Source: Thiocapsa roseopersicina (GTDB lineage Bacteria > Pseudomonadota > Gammaproteobacteria > Chromatiales > Chromatiaceae). Taken from it: a stretch of DNA of 64,000 bases. The notes beneath the pieces were generated by a model. It was not told the origin of the DNA and searched no databases. It was given only the letters and a program-made list of their open reading frames with translations. Below, piece after piece: positions 8,847 to 18,595 of the stretch. Numbering within the stretch: position 1 is the stretch's first letter; every line of letters begins with the position of its first letter. The DNA lies in NCBI RefSeq assembly GCF_900106925.1, contig NZ_FNNZ01000006.1, forward strand, positions 62,001 through 126,000, written 5' to 3'. The position numbers and the translations under genes are program-made.

Positions 8847-9960
8847 CAGTTTGACTCGCCGACGGCAGTGAATGAAGTGCCTCGCAAACCCGGGCGATCT
8901 CGGCTTGGGTGAGATGGGGAAAGCAGGGCAGGGTCAGGATGCGATCGACCGCAAGACGCGAGGTCGACAAAGGGCCGGAGCGCATCGGCAGATCGCGCCA
9001 GGCCGGCTGATCGGGATCCAGGGTCGGGTAATGGATATCCGTTTGAACCCCCATCCGGTTCAGATGAACCTGCGCTGTCTCACGATTCGGACACAGCAGC
9101 ACGGCGAGATGACCGACCGTTGCCTCGCCCTCCGCGACACAGAGCCGATAACCCTCGGGGAGGGCATCGCGATAGGCCTGAAGGATCGCCCGGCGTGCGC
9201 AATTCATGGCATCGAGATGCTGAAGCTTGATCCGCAGCACGGCCGCCTGGACCTCGTCGATCCGGCTATTGCGACCGTAGGCGGCCACGTTGTGATAACG
9301 CGGCTCCCACCCGTATTGGCGCAACAGGCGGATTCGATGCGCCAAGTCGTCGCGGGCGGTCGCCACGGCACCGCCGTCTCCGAGCGCGCCGAGGTTCTTG
9401 GACGGATAGAAGCTGAAGGTCGCGATATCCCCGAGGCTGCCCGCGAGTCGCTCGCCCATCCGCGCGCCATGGGCTTGCGCGCAATCCTCGACGATTGCAA
9501 TATCCGCACGACCGGCCGCGTCGAGCAGGACGCGCAGCCCATCGACCTCTCCGAGATTTCCGTAAAGGTGAGTGACCACAACGGCCTTCACCTGATCCGA
9601 GAGACGCGCGACGACATCGTTCGGGTCAAGGGTCATCGTCGGCATCAGGATATCCGCGTAGACCGGGGTCGCCCCGATGACCCGGCAGGCAATCGAGGTG
9701 TAACCCCCGGCATTCGCGGCGGTGACAACCTCGTCGCCCGCGCCGACCCCGACGGCGCGCAAGGCCAGCTCGAGCGCATCCGTTCCGTTGGCGACGGGCA
9801 GGACATGCGTCACGTCGAGATAACGGGCGAAGTCCCGAGCGAAACCCTCGGTCGCCTCGCCAAAAAGCCAGCGGCCACTGCGCAACGAGGCGAGGACGGC
9901 GGCCTCGATGCTTGATGCGAGCGCTGCATATTCGCGCGCGGGTTCGTTGATCTGAATCAA
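8830..9960 (-). CDS. DegT/DnrJ/EryC1-family sugar aminotransferase (FdtB-like)
   Basis: A PLP-dependent aminotransferase of 376 residues acting on keto sugars. The PLP lysine is in SFYPSKNLGALGDGG (Lys188) and the pyridine-binding aspartate in VEDCAQAHGA (Asp159); VANGTDALELAL near residue 55 is also typical. With the fused ketoisomerase/acyltransferase in the same operon it most likely aminates C3 of a dTDP-3-keto-6-deoxyhexose. The only usable start in frame is a TTG at 9958-9960: an in-frame TGA lies 18 codons upstream and no ATG or GTG intervenes, and translation from it gives the family-like N-terminus MIQINEPAREY. A rare start codon may keep its expression low. Confidence 0.9.
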   Translation of the reverse strand: MIQINEPAREYAALASSIEAAVLASLRSGRWLFGEATEGFARDFARYLDVTHVLPVANGTDALELALRAVGVGAGDEVVTAANAGGYTSIACRVIGATPVYADILMPTMTLDPNDVVARLSDQVKAVVVTHLYGNLGEVDGLRVLLDAAGRADIAIVEDCAQAHGARMGERLAGSLGDIATFSFYPSKNLGALGDGGAVATARDDLAHRIRLLRQYGWEPRYHNVAAYGRNSRIDEVQAAVLRIKLQHLDAMNCARRAILQAYRDALPEGYRLCVAEGEATVGHLAVLLCPNRETAQVHLNRMGVQTDIHYPTLDPDQPAWRDLPMRSGPLSTSRLAVDRILTLPCFPHLTQAEIARVCEALHSLPSASQTDAAAH

Positions 9961-10011
9961 GGTCGCTGTCCCATCATTGAGAATCGGTCGGTGATCGGGG
10001 CAAGGCGTCGA

Positions 10012-11112
10012 TCATCCGGATGCCGGGTTGCCGGACTCAAGCGCGTCGCGCTCGATGCGAAACGCAGCACGACTTTCCGTCTTATGCCGCATCCAGACTC
10101 TGAGGCCCTGTGTCCAAAGATCTTCTTTTGAATAGCGCCGAAGCGCCCGGCGATAGTATGTGTTTTTTTTGGTGGAGGAATGGATCCGTTCCTCGTCGAT
10201 ATCGAAAGGGATCCGTTCCGCTTCGATATCGAAGAACTCCGCCAATATGTCGAGGATCGCGCCGGCACTTTGAAAATTCGAGCTGGAGCCTGTTTTCTCG
10301 TCGCCGAGATTATAAACGAATCGGGTGATCCCGGCCGCGTGCGACGCCGGCACGCCATTCCGAATCAGCAACCCCTCCATCTCGTCGGGACCAAGCACCA
10401 AATGGGCCCAATCGGGTATCGGATTCCTCTCGGCCTGATCGAAGCGGTAGAGGACCGGCACATCGACCCGGCCATGCGCCGAGGCGGCGGATTCGGCGGA
10501 AGGCTCCGGGTGATACCAGACATGATGGCCCGACGGCCCGGACCACAGTGGCTGACCCTGGAGATAGACGACGCCGTCGGGGCGCAGGAGGGTCTTGATC
10601 GCACGACAAACCTTTTCGAGATCGGCAATATGTTCCAGGACCGCGATCCCATAGATAATGTCGAAACTCTCCGGCGGGCATGCGACGTCGGAGACATCGC
10701 CGACCTTAATCTCGACGCCCGCCGGCAGGGCCTCGTCGCTGCGCCAATCGCCCATGTTGGTCCCGACGACAGCGCGCGCGCCGTTCGCCTGGAAAAGGCG
10801 CGCCGAGCACATATGATAGTCGCTGCCGATCTCCAGGATTCGCTTCCCCCGAATATCGACACGCTCGATGAGCTCGCGAAACTCCTCGATCTGGTATGGC
10901 GCGGCGGACTCCCTGACATAATCCGGGATCCTGATCTCGACCCGATATTCGGGGCGCACCCTGGGAATGACGAAGGCCCGCAGCAGGCGTCGCTTGTCGA
11001 GCTTATTCAGCAGCTCGAACGTCAACGTCCACCAGATCACCCGGCGCAGGCGCGCGACGAGCCCGATGACACTCGCGAGCCAGCCTGGAGCCGTGCGTAT
11101 GGGAGTCGTCAT
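10012..11112 (-). CDS. Class I SAM-dependent methyltransferase
   Basis: A 366-residue protein with a Rossmann-type methyltransferase core. Motif I reads KRILEIGSDYHMCSA (residues about 93-107), an altered form of the usual glycine-rich loop, followed by IIYGIAVLEHIADLEKV and LLRPDGVVYLQG. N- and C-terminal extensions surround the core; the C-terminal 100 residues are rich in charged residues. It lies between a large glycosyltransferase and the aminotransferase in the minus-strand operon, 51 bases before the latter. It probably methylates a sugar in the same glycan, but the acceptor cannot be inferred. Confidence 0.8.
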   Translation of the reverse strand: MTTPIRTAPGWLASVIGLVARLRRVIWWTLTFELLNKLDKRRLLRAFVIPRVRPEYRVEIRIPDYVRESAAPYQIEEFRELIERVDIRGKRILEIGSDYHMCSARLFQANGARAVVGTNMGDWRSDEALPAGVEIKVGDVSDVACPPESFDIIYGIAVLEHIADLEKVCRAIKTLLRPDGVVYLQGQPLWSGPSGHHVWYHPEPSAESAASAHGRVDVPVLYRFDQAERNPIPDWAHLVLGPDEMEGLLIRNGVPASHAAGITRFVYNLGDEKTGSSSNFQSAGAILDILAEFFDIEAERIPFDIDEERIHSSTKKNTYYRRALRRYSKEDLWTQGLRVWMRHKTESRAAFRIERDALESGNPASG

Positions 11113-11186
11113 GATCCAATAGGCTCCACCCGAGGGAGATGTTGTACGGTACCGGCCTTGATCCTCATCCGCGTGTCGATTCCCGC

Positions 11187-13910
11187 TTATGTCGATGTGC
11201 CGGATTCCGGTTTCAGCAGGTCCAAATAGCGTTTCGCGATCGACGTCCAGTCCAACGCGTCGACATAGGCCTTGGCGCGCTCGGCAATGGCTCGCGCTTC
11301 TTGCGGATGCTCGAGCAGACGGACGACCGCGTCCGCGATCCCTTCGAAATCGTCGACGATCACGGCGTGGATTCCCGGTTCGGCGGGTATCCCTTCGATC
11401 CCCTTGCGCGTGGCCACGACCGGCACGGACGCGGCGAAATACTCCAGGATCTTCATACGCGTGCCCCCACCCTTTTGCAACGGCACCACGGCAATGTCGG
11501 CGCTCTTCAGATACGGCGCGAGGTTATCGACCGACCCCGTGAAGACAACATCCGGATGCGGGCTCTCGGCGGGGGGCTCCGGACCGATCGCAAACACCCT
11601 GGCATCGATCCCTCGCGCGCTCAGACGCGGCAGGATCTCGGACGCGAGCAACTCGACCGACTCGAGATTGGGTCGATAGCTGTAGATCCCGTGATACACG
11701 ATGATGGGACTGCTCGACGGGACCTCATAGAGATCACGCAAACCGAATGAATAGCTCCGATCGAAGAGTCGCAGGTCGACACCATGCGGTACCACCTGCA
11801 CCTTCCGTGGCTCCACCCCGTGCGCGATCAGCAGATCGCGATCCGGCTGCGATACGGCGATCACTTGATCGACTTGATTACAGACACCGATCTCCAATTT
11901 CCGCAACCACTCGTAGGCTTTCGGCGTCGTCGCCGGATATTGCGCCCGGATGCGGTCGCACTCCACGTTGTGCTCCACGAGCAGGGTCTTGGCCGACTTC
12001 AAACGACTGACCTGCAAGCACGGCTTGGCATAGGCTGGAAACTCGGCCTGGTAGAGGATGATCCTGTATTTGAATGCTAGGTAAAGAAGCCTCGCGGTGT
12101 AGCTCCAATCATGCCACGCCTGATAGATGTAAGCCTCGTTCAGCGGCATGCCCGAGCGCAGAACCTTCTTGCGGCTGAACCGATTCATGAGACCGGTCAG
12201 ACGGATCCAGCGCGGAAAGAGATGCTCCTCGGCGACACCGGACTTGAAGAGGTAGTAACGGCCCCAATCACCGCTGATCAGAAGGACACCGTCGACAAAA
12301 TGAGAAAGCCCCCAAGCGGTTCGCTCGATCTTGACCGCCGCGCCATGATTGGTCGGAAAGACATCCTCGCGCGAGACGATTGCGACATAGCCCGATCGGC
12401 GCTCGCCATCGTCGGGCTTCGCCACCCTATCGGCGGCAGCCGCGTATCGATCGCCCGATGCGTGAAAGGCATCCGAAGGCGCGGGCTCTTCCCAAGCCAG
12501 CCTGATCGCCTGCCAGAGACGATGACGCAATGAACCAACCCAGCTGCGCGTATTGATCAAGGCCATCCTGAGCGGCTCGGTCAGTCGCCAGCTCGTGCTG
12601 TTGATGACCTCGTCGAGACGATGCTGTAGTTTTTCCACATGATGGCGCAGCTCGTCGATCCATTCGTCCCTGAGTCGAACCTGACGATCGAGCTCGAGGA
12701 CCTCCTGACTTAGCCTGGCAAGCTGGGGCTCGGCGTCGATGAAAAGCCAATCCGTCTGTTTTGCGGGAGGCTCCGGGCACTGAAGGTATTCGACGAGCGG
12801 CCGAATCGTTTTCAGATAATGGAAGCGCTCGTTGACCAGACGGATGGCGTTTTCCGATTTCCGGGCATAATCGGAAGCCGCCCCGGAGATCGAGCCGAGC
12901 AACTCGGGCAGATCCTCCGGATCATCGACGACCCAGCCGGCGTCGTAGTCCGCGAGATCCCGAGCCAGATCCAGGGTCCTATTGCAGATCACCGGCAGGC
13001 CGCAGCGCAGGAACTCGACGGACCGGAACGAGGCGCTGAAATCCCGTTCGATATTGTAGTCGGACAACTCGATCCCGATATCGCATTCATCCCTGAAGAG
13101 TTGCGCCATATCGCGATAGGGCAGCAACCCCGGGGTCTTGGGTATCGAATCCGGATCAGGCAGCGGCTCGCCATTCGCATCCGGCGCATCACCGGACGCC
13201 GCCTTGTGAACATAGCCTCCGGATAGGACGACCAATTTCCCCTGCATCTTGGAGCCGTCGGCAAGCGTTTCACGGATGGATCGGTGATAACGCTCGCCCA
13301 TCCGCCAGGGCCAGGACACGCCGCCGGTCACGACTACCCATTCATCCGAGGATCGACGACGCGGCAGGGGAGAAAAAGGCTCCGTGGAAATCGGGATGAT
13401 GTCGATCGGAGCATTGAATCGACAGTCGAATCCAGCCAGGATCAACCAGGGAATCAGGAATTGACGCTGGCGCCGGGTTCCGCAAATGAAGCGGCTCGCC
13501 TTGCGATACTGTGCCAGCATTCGAGCGGCATAGTGACCGACATTTTCGCCCTCCTGAAACAGGATCTCCAGGATCCGGGGAGCGATCAGATCGACGATCA
13601 GCGGGATCTCGAAATCGTACGGGAAGGGTTCCAGCAGCTCCCAATAACCGACCAGGATCGCTTGAGGCTTGACCTCGCGAATCAATGCGTGCAGTTCGGT
13701 GCTGTTTCCGAAGTACCGGATATCGGATTCCGAAGCGCCGGGTTCGCTGCGACCTTCCCGATGAGAGGACCGTGACCCCGGATAGGCAAATGCGACATCG
13801 ACCCCATGCTCGGCAAGCCCTCGGCCAAGGTAATACGCCCGGATGGAGTTGCCCGACAGGACCTGGTCGGGCTGAAATGCCGAGCCATGGGTGACAATAA
13901 GGACCTTCAT
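11187..13910 (-). CDS. Two-headed glycosyltransferase with coiled-coil linker
   Basis: A 907-residue protein with two GT-B glycosyltransferase units. The N-terminal unit (about 1-400) begins MKVLIVTHGSAFQPDQVLSG and has a donor-side region ending FLRCGLPVICN. A predicted coiled coil (about 405-460) leads to the motif STSWRLTEPLR, common in linkers of multidomain glycosyltransferases. The C-terminal unit (about 520-900) is GT4-like, with VPHGVDL and GGGTRMKILEYFAASVPVVATRKGIEG. I chose the ATG at 13910; a longer reading from 13943 would use a GTG and add 11 residues. It is the first gene of the operon running down to gtrA. It likely adds two sugars in sequence; specificity is unknown. Confidence 0.82.
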   Translation of the reverse strand: MKVLIVTHGSAFQPDQVLSGNSIRAYYLGRGLAEHGVDVAFAYPGSRSSHREGRSEPGASESDIRYFGNSTELHALIREVKPQAILVGYWELLEPFPYDFEIPLIVDLIAPRILEILFQEGENVGHYAARMLAQYRKASRFICGTRRQRQFLIPWLILAGFDCRFNAPIDIIPISTEPFSPLPRRRSSDEWVVVTGGVSWPWRMGERYHRSIRETLADGSKMQGKLVVLSGGYVHKAASGDAPDANGEPLPDPDSIPKTPGLLPYRDMAQLFRDECDIGIELSDYNIERDFSASFRSVEFLRCGLPVICNRTLDLARDLADYDAGWVVDDPEDLPELLGSISGAASDYARKSENAIRLVNERFHYLKTIRPLVEYLQCPEPPAKQTDWLFIDAEPQLARLSQEVLELDRQVRLRDEWIDELRHHVEKLQHRLDEVINSTSWRLTEPLRMALINTRSWVGSLRHRLWQAIRLAWEEPAPSDAFHASGDRYAAAADRVAKPDDGERRSGYVAIVSREDVFPTNHGAAVKIERTAWGLSHFVDGVLLISGDWGRYYLFKSGVAEEHLFPRWIRLTGLMNRFSRKKVLRSGMPLNEAYIYQAWHDWSYTARLLYLAFKYRIILYQAEFPAYAKPCLQVSRLKSAKTLLVEHNVECDRIRAQYPATTPKAYEWLRKLEIGVCNQVDQVIAVSQPDRDLLIAHGVEPRKVQVVPHGVDLRLFDRSYSFGLRDLYEVPSSSPIIVYHGIYSYRPNLESVELLASEILPRLSARGIDARVFAIGPEPPAESPHPDVVFTGSVDNLAPYLKSADIAVVPLQKGGGTRMKILEYFAASVPVVATRKGIEGIPAEPGIHAVIVDDFEGIADAVVRLLEHPQEARAIAERAKAYVDALDWTSIAKRYLDLLKPESGTST

Positions 13911-14391
13911 TACACGGAAAACCTGAACGACGGGGACGCACACTTACAAACTGAACGCATGTTTTAGCCTATTCGATCGCCTGATTGCAGGGCATGTATC
14001 GATCTTGATGAACGCAATGGGCAGGAGGCAGCTTCCGGCAATGCACGTCGAGGCAGGGAGCACGACTACCGGTTCGTGGAGAGCTCGGCGGGACACCGCG
14101 CCATGATGCAGGAAGCCAGGAATCGAGACAAGTTAGCTCGGAGCCCCGCCATCTCTGGATTGCTCACATCAAGCTGCCGAGAACCAGCCCGTCGACAGCA
14201 ACGCCGTCGAGATCGCCTGCCGGGCGAAGGGCACCGCACAGGCGGCGACTGCCGGGGGCCGATGGCTCCGACCGGCGCGTGCGGACCGACATCAAGTCCA
14301 AGATCGAGCCCGACAGCGCGCCCTCGAAGCGCATCGTTTCACCCGCCGATGCCGTAGAATAGCGGGATCGGAACAACAGCGAAGCACGACG
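13911..14391. other. Divergent intergenic region, no gene seen
   Basis: About 480 bases separate the divergent glycan operon and hslV. I find no supported gene. A TAGAAT resembling a -10 element lies about 35 bases before the hslV start but has no matching -35 sequence. I also looked for a sigma-32 heat-shock promoter, expected for hslVU, and did not find a convincing one. Confidence 0.5.
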
Positions 14392-14937
14392 ATGGAAAGT
14401 TTTCGCGGTACGACGATTCTCTCGGTTCGGCGCGGCGGCAAGGTCGTGATCGGCGGCGACGGGCAGGTCTCGCTCGGTCAGACGGTCATGAAGGGCAACG
14501 CGCGTAAGGTCCGTCGCCTCTTCAAAGGGCAGGTCATCGCCGGGTTCGCGGGGGCCACGGCAGACGCCTTCACGCTCTTCGAACGCTTCGAGGGCAAGCT
14601 CGAGAAGCACCAGGGACATCTGACCCGGTCCGCCGTCGAGCTGGCGAAGGACTGGCGGACCGATCGCATGCTGCGTCGGCTCGAGGCATTGCTCTGCATC
14701 GCCGACGCGCAGACTTCGCTCATCATCTCCGGAACAGGCGACGTGATCGAGCCCGAAAACGACCTCATGGCCATCGGGTCCGGCGGGTCCTTCGCTCAGG
14801 CCGCGGCCCGAGCGCTGCTCGAGAACACCGAGCTCGGCGCCCGCGAGATCGTCGAGAAGGGCTTGAACATCGCCGCGGACATTTGCATCTATACCAATCA
14901 CAATCTGGTGCTCGAAGAGCTCGACACGGACCGGTGA
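14392..14937 (+). CDS. hslV: ATP-dependent protease subunit HslV (ClpQ)
   Basis: The proteolytic core of the cytoplasmic HslUV (ClpYQ) protease, a double hexameric ring of threonine peptidases. The protein is 181 residues. A short propeptide MESFRG precedes the catalytic threonine at the start of [28 protein letters not shown] and the [15 protein letters not shown] segment are family signatures. The conserved C-terminus after LVLEEL is short, as usual. HslU follows 190 bases downstream on the same strand, so the two are presumably co-expressed. The gap between them (14938-15127) contains no supported gene. Confidence 0.97.
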   Translation: MESFRGTTILSVRRGGKVVIGGDGQVSLGQTVMKGNARKVRRLFKGQVIAGFAGATADAFTLFERFEGKLEKHQGHLTRSAVELAKDWRTDRMLRRLEALLCIADAQTSLIISGTGDVIEPENDLMAIGSGGSFAQAAARALLENTELGAREIVEKGLNIAADICIYTNHNLVLEELDTDR

Positions 14938-15127
14938 AGCCTGTTTGTCGCGCCATGGCCGAGCCCCTTGCCGGAAACCGGTATCGTCTCCCGCAAGGAT
15001 GGCCTTCGGCCCGCGCCGCCGACTCCTTCCTTGACCAGGCGGCGGTCTGCAACGACGCCTCGTGAGGCCAATCCTCCATCCAAATCGGTCGCTCGACCCG
15101 GGCGACCCCCTCGACGGACAGATCCAG

Positions 15128-16459
15128 ATGTCGGAAATCACCCCACAACGCATCGTTTCGGAGCTCGACAAGCACATCGTCGGTCAGGACGAGGCGAAGC
15201 GCGCCGTCGCCATCGCCTTGCGCAACCGGTGGCGTCGCTCCCAAATCCCGGAGCCGATGCGCTCGGAGATCACGCCGAAGAACATCCTGATGATCGGCCC
15301 GACCGGCGTGGGCAAGACCGAGATCGCGCGGCGCCTGGCGCGCCTGGCCAATGCACCCTTTCTGAAGGTCGAGGCGACCAAGTTCACCGAGGTCGGCTAC
15401 GTCGGGCGTGATGTCGAGTCCATCATTCGCGATCTCGCCGACATCGGGATCAAGCTCGCGCGCGAGCAGGAAATGGCCAAGCTCGCGGGACAGGCCGAAG
15501 CCGCCGCGGAGGAGCGCATCCTCGATGCGCTCCTCCCGCCGCCGTCCAGCTTCGAGGAAGAAAGCCGCTCCGTCACCAGCTCGGCAACCCGCGAAAAATT
15601 CCGCGATCGCCTGCGCGCCGGGGAGCTCGACGAGCGCGAGATCGAGATCCAGGTCTCTGCCTCGCCGATGGGGGTCGAGATCATGGCCCCGCCCGGCATG
15701 GAGGAGATGACCAATCAGCTTCAGGGGCTCTTCCAGAACCTCGGCCAGGGTCGCATGAAGCGTCGCAAGCTGCGCATCCGCGATGCCCGACAGCTTCTCA
15801 AGGATGAAGAAGCGGCCAAACGGGTCAACGATGAAGAACTGAAGCTGCGCGCCATCGAGAACGTCGAGCAAAACGGCATCGTCTTTCTCGACGAGCTCGA
15901 CAAGGTCACCAAGCGCGGCGAAGGCATGGCGGGCGCCGATGTCTCGCGCGAGGGCGTCCAACGCGACCTCCTGCCGCTGGTCGAGGGCAGCACCGTGTCG
16001 ACCAAACACGGCTCGGTGCGCACGGATCACATCCTCTTCATCGCCTCCGGTGCCTTCCATCTCTCCAAGCCGTCCGATCTGATTCCGGAGCTGCAGGGCC
16101 GCCTGCCGATTCGCGTCGAGCTCAAGGCGCTGACCACGGAGGATTTCGTGCGGATTTTGACCGAGCCGGACGCCTCCTTGACCGATCAGTACCGCGCCCT
16201 GCTCGCCACGGAGGGCGTCGGCCTGGAGTTCACCGAGGACGGGATCCGTCGACTCGCCGAGATCGCCTGGCAGGTCAACGAGCGCACCGAAAACATCGGA
16301 GCGCGACGGCTGCACACCGTCTTGGAGCGGCTGCTGGAGGACGTGTCCTACAACGCGTCGGATCTGGATCGCGTGACGGTGACCATCAACGCGGCCTATG
16401 TCGATCAAAACCTCGCGGGGCTCGCTGCCGACGAGGATCTGTCGCGCTACATCCTATAA
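15128..16459 (+). CDS. hslU: ATP-dependent protease ATPase subunit HslU (ClpY)
   Basis: The AAA+ unfoldase that feeds substrates into HslV. The protein is 443 residues, the normal length. Walker A is [15 protein letters not shown] at about residues 59-73, Walker B is [10 protein letters not shown] at about 253-262, and the pore motif region [12 protein letters not shown] follows the first strand. The I domain lies between the Walker motifs, including the charged stretch [18 protein letters not shown]. The C-terminus EDLSRYIL is the tail that docks into HslV. I chose the ATG at 15128 ([10 protein letters not shown]), the family start; an in-frame alternative at 15062 adds 22 unconserved residues. 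A 547-residue frame on the opposite strand is a shadow of this gene. Confidence 0.97.
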   Translation: MSEITPQRIVSELDKHIVGQDEAKRAVAIALRNRWRRSQIPEPMRSEITPKNILMIGPTGVGKTEIARRLARLANAPFLKVEATKFTEVGYVGRDVESIIRDLADIGIKLAREQEMAKLAGQAEAAAEERILDALLPPPSSFEEESRSVTSSATREKFRDRLRAGELDEREIEIQVSASPMGVEIMAPPGMEEMTNQLQGLFQNLGQGRMKRRKLRIRDARQLLKDEEAAKRVNDEELKLRAIENVEQNGIVFLDELDKVTKRGEGMAGADVSREGVQRDLLPLVEGSTVSTKHGSVRTDHILFIASGAFHLSKPSDLIPELQGRLPIRVELKALTTEDFVRILTEPDASLTDQYRALLATEGVGLEFTEDGIRRLAEIAWQVNERTENIGARRLHTVLERLLEDVSYNASDLDRVTVTINAAYVDQNLAGLAADEDLSRYIL

Positions 16460-16616
16460 ACCGCGTCCGGTGCGGCCGATGCTGGTTTCGAGTGTTCTCG
16501 GGCCCATATCGACTGATCGCCGGCCGACCCTACGCGGTTTCGATCGGCGCCCCCCCGGATATGATCCATCCCACTCACAAACGCCCGCAGCGGCCTCGCG
16601 GGCGCCGGAGAACCCC

Positions 16617-16979
16617 ATGCCCACACCGACCGAGCTCAATCTTCACCAACAATCGCGGATCCTCGAGATCACCTTCGACGACGGCTTGCATGTCAACCTG
16701 CCGTGCGAGTATCTGCGCGTCTACTCCCCCTCGGCCGAGGTCCAGGGTCACGGACCAGGGCAGCGCGTCCTGCAGCTCGGCAAGGAGGATGTCGGGGTCG
16801 ACAAGATCGAGCCCGTCGGCAACTACGCCATCTGCCTGCACTTCGACGACGAGCACAACACCGGGATCTACTCGTGGGAGTATCTCTACAAGCTCGGCGT
16901 CGAGCAGGAGCATCTCTGGAAGGAGTACCTCGACGAGCTGGAGAAGGCCGGGCAGAAGCGAAAGGTCCGCGCGTCCTGA
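16617..16979 (+). CDS. DUF971-domain protein
   Basis: A 120-residue protein made almost entirely of a DUF971 domain (gamma-butyrobetaine hydroxylase N-terminal-like). The core is visible as LEITFDDGLHVNLPCEYLRV, KIEPVGNYAICLHFDDEHN and the final TGIYSWEYLYKLG motif. In several bacteria genes of this family sit near hslVU and ubiE, as here, but no biochemical role is established; involvement in metal or iron-sulfur handling has been suggested from related proteins. The start at 16617 is supported by a GGAG seven bases upstream, and it gives a full domain with no extension. It lies 157 bases after hslU. Confidence 0.85.
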   Translation: MPTPTELNLHQQSRILEITFDDGLHVNLPCEYLRVYSPSAEVQGHGPGQRVLQLGKEDVGVDKIEPVGNYAICLHFDDEHNTGIYSWEYLYKLGVEQEHLWKEYLDELEKAGQKRKVRAS

Positions 16980-17102
16980 TCCGAGGCGCTGTTGTTGTAA
17001 ACTTAGCGGCTCGGGATCGCGCCGACGTGCGTCGCGTCGACCGACCCGAATCACACGGCCGTCGCCCCAGCCGGGCATCGGCCTTCGAAAATACTCATTG
17101 AT

Positions 17103-17186
17103 CTGAACCGCGCCGCCGACGGCCCTTGTTAGCGACAAGGCCAAGCAGACCCCGAAGCGGTGCAGATCCAATCAAGCGCGGTTCAG
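17103..17186. repeat. Inverted repeat ending in CTGAACCGCGC
   Basis: Perfect 11-base inverted arms lie at 17103-17113 and 17176-17186, enclosing a smaller imperfect palindrome around GCCCTTGT/ACAAGGCC. It sits in the 219-base gap before ubiE. The arm matches the AAACCGCGC motif clustered at 6318-6510, and a single related AAACCGCG follows hslU at about 16459, so this looks like a family of extragenic palindromes. Confidence 0.7.
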
Positions 17187-17198
17187 CAGGGACACAGC

Positions 17199-17948
17199 AT
17201 GTCCGAAGACAAGACGACACATTTCGGTTATCAGCAGGTTCCGGTCGAGGAGAAGGCGTCGCGCGTGCGCGCGGTGTTCGACTCGGTCGCCTCCCGATAC
17301 GACCTCATGAACGACCTCATGTCCTTGGGCATCCATCGGCTCTGGAAGCGCCACACCATCGAGCTGTCGGGCGTGCGCCGCGGTCAGCGGGTGTTGGACC
17401 TCGCGTCCGGAACGGGCGATCTCGCCGAGCGCTTCTCCGGCATCGTCGGCGCGCAGGGGCTGGTGGTCATGTCGGACATCAACGCGTCCATGCTCACCGA
17501 GGGGCGCGAGCGCATGCTCGACCGCGGACGCGTCGGCAACCTGCACTACGCCCTGATCAATGCCGAAAAGCTGCCGTTCCCGTCGGATTACTTCGACTGT
17601 GTCACCATCGGTTTCGGTCTGCGCAACGTCACCGACAAGCAGGCCGCACTGGTGGAGATGCAGCGGGTGCTGCGACCCGGCGGACGTGCGCTGATCCTGG
17701 AGTTCTCGCACCCGGTCAGCCGCCCCTTGAGCAAGGCGTACGACCTCTACTCCTTTTCGGTCCTTCCCACACTCGGGCGCCTGGTCGTGAACGACCCCGA
17801 GAGCTATCGCTATCTGGCCGAATCCATCCGCATGCACCCGGACCAAGAGACGCTGCGCGCCATGATGGAAGCGGCCGGGTTCGAGCGTTGCGACTACTTC
17901 AACCACAGCGGCGGTATCGTCGCGATCCACCGAGGTTACAAGCTGTGA
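17199..17948 (+). CDS. ubiE: Ubiquinone/menaquinone biosynthesis C-methyltransferase
   Basis: A SAM-dependent C-methyltransferase of 249 residues that methylates 2-polyprenyl-6-methoxybenzoquinol and demethylmenaquinol. Motif I is [16 protein letters not shown]; family signatures include [24 protein letters not shown], split here across residues 29-52, and [12 protein letters not shown] chose the ATG at 17199 ([11 protein letters not shown]), which matches the family start, over an in-frame start at 17160 inside the preceding repeat. The stop overlaps the next start as GTGA (17945-17948), tying it to ubiJ and ubiB in one translationally coupled unit. Confidence 0.96.
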   Translation: MSEDKTTHFGYQQVPVEEKASRVRAVFDSVASRYDLMNDLMSLGIHRLWKRHTIELSGVRRGQRVLDLASGTGDLAERFSGIVGAQGLVVMSDINASMLTEGRERMLDRGRVGNLHYALINAEKLPFPSDYFDCVTIGFGLRNVTDKQAALVEMQRVLRPGGRALILEFSHPVSRPLSKAYDLYSFSVLPTLGRLVVNDPESYRYLAESIRMHPDQETLRAMMEAAGFERCDYFNHSGGIVAIHRGYKL

Positions 17949-18595
17949 CCGAAGGCATCCAGATCCCGGACGCGGTGCTGGCCGTCGTCGAGCAGGCACT
18001 GAACCGCTACATGGCGCTGGACCCGGAGGGCTCAGCCGCATTCGCTGGGCTGGAAGGACGGATCATCGGCATCGAGCTCAAGGGGTTCGGCACGCGCGTG
18101 ACCATCATCCCGAGCGACCGGCGCCTCCAGCTCTTCGGCGGGTACGATGCCGAGCCCGACTGCTTGATCCGCGGCACCCCGCTTGCCCTCGCCCGCATGA
18201 GCATGGCCGAGCGCAAAGAGACACAGATCATCCAGGGCGAGGTCGAGATCCTGGGCGACACCTCCCTGGCACAAGCCTTCAACCGTGCGATCGCCGGCCT
18301 CGACGTAGATTGGGAGGAGCAGCTCGCGCGCGTGATCGGCGACCCCTTCGCCCACCAAGTCGGCAACCAAGCACGTGCAGCGGCGCAGTGGGCACGCAAG
18401 ACGTCCGAGTCCCTGAGCGCCGATCTTCAGGAGTACCTTCAGGAAGAGGCACGCCTGACCCCGACCCGCTACGAGGTCGAGGCATTCCTCGCGCAGGTCG
18501 ACATCCTGCGCGACGATGTCGAGCGCGCCGAGGCACGTATCGAACGCCTCGAGCGCCTCGCTCGCACACATGCGGGGTCCGGCACTCCGTCATGA
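17945..18595 (+). CDS. ubiJ: Ubiquinone biosynthesis accessory factor UbiJ (SCP2 domain)
   Basis: A 216-residue lipid-binding accessory protein of aerobic ubiquinone synthesis; UbiJ and UbiK help assemble a soluble Ubi complex. An SCP2-like domain occupies about residues 15-110 ([47 protein letters not shown]), followed by a helical C-terminus ending in a predicted coiled coil ([21 protein letters not shown]). The start is the GTG at 17945, which overlaps the ubiE stop; its own stop overlaps the ubiB ATG (18592-18595). The gene order ubiE-ubiJ-ubiB is the usual gammaproteobacterial one and supports the assignment. Confidence 0.92.
   Translation: MTEGIQIPDAVLAVVEQALNRYMALDPEGSAAFAGLEGRIIGIELKGFGTRVTIIPSDRRLQLFGGYDAEPDCLIRGTPLALARMSMAERKETQIIQGEVEILGDTSLAQAFNRAIAGLDVDWEEQLARVIGDPFAHQVGNQARAAAQWARKTSESLSADLQEYLQEEARLTPTRYEVEAFLAQVDILRDDVERAEARIERLERLARTHAGSGTPS

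Noticed and set aside
14300-14391. Sigma-32 heat-shock promoter for hslVU
   Set aside because: No CTTGAA-type box with a correctly spaced CCCCAT-type box was found.
14765-16408. 547-residue open frame opposite hslU
   Set aside because: A high-GC antisense shadow; composition is biased toward Arg, Asp and Gly and no domain is seen.
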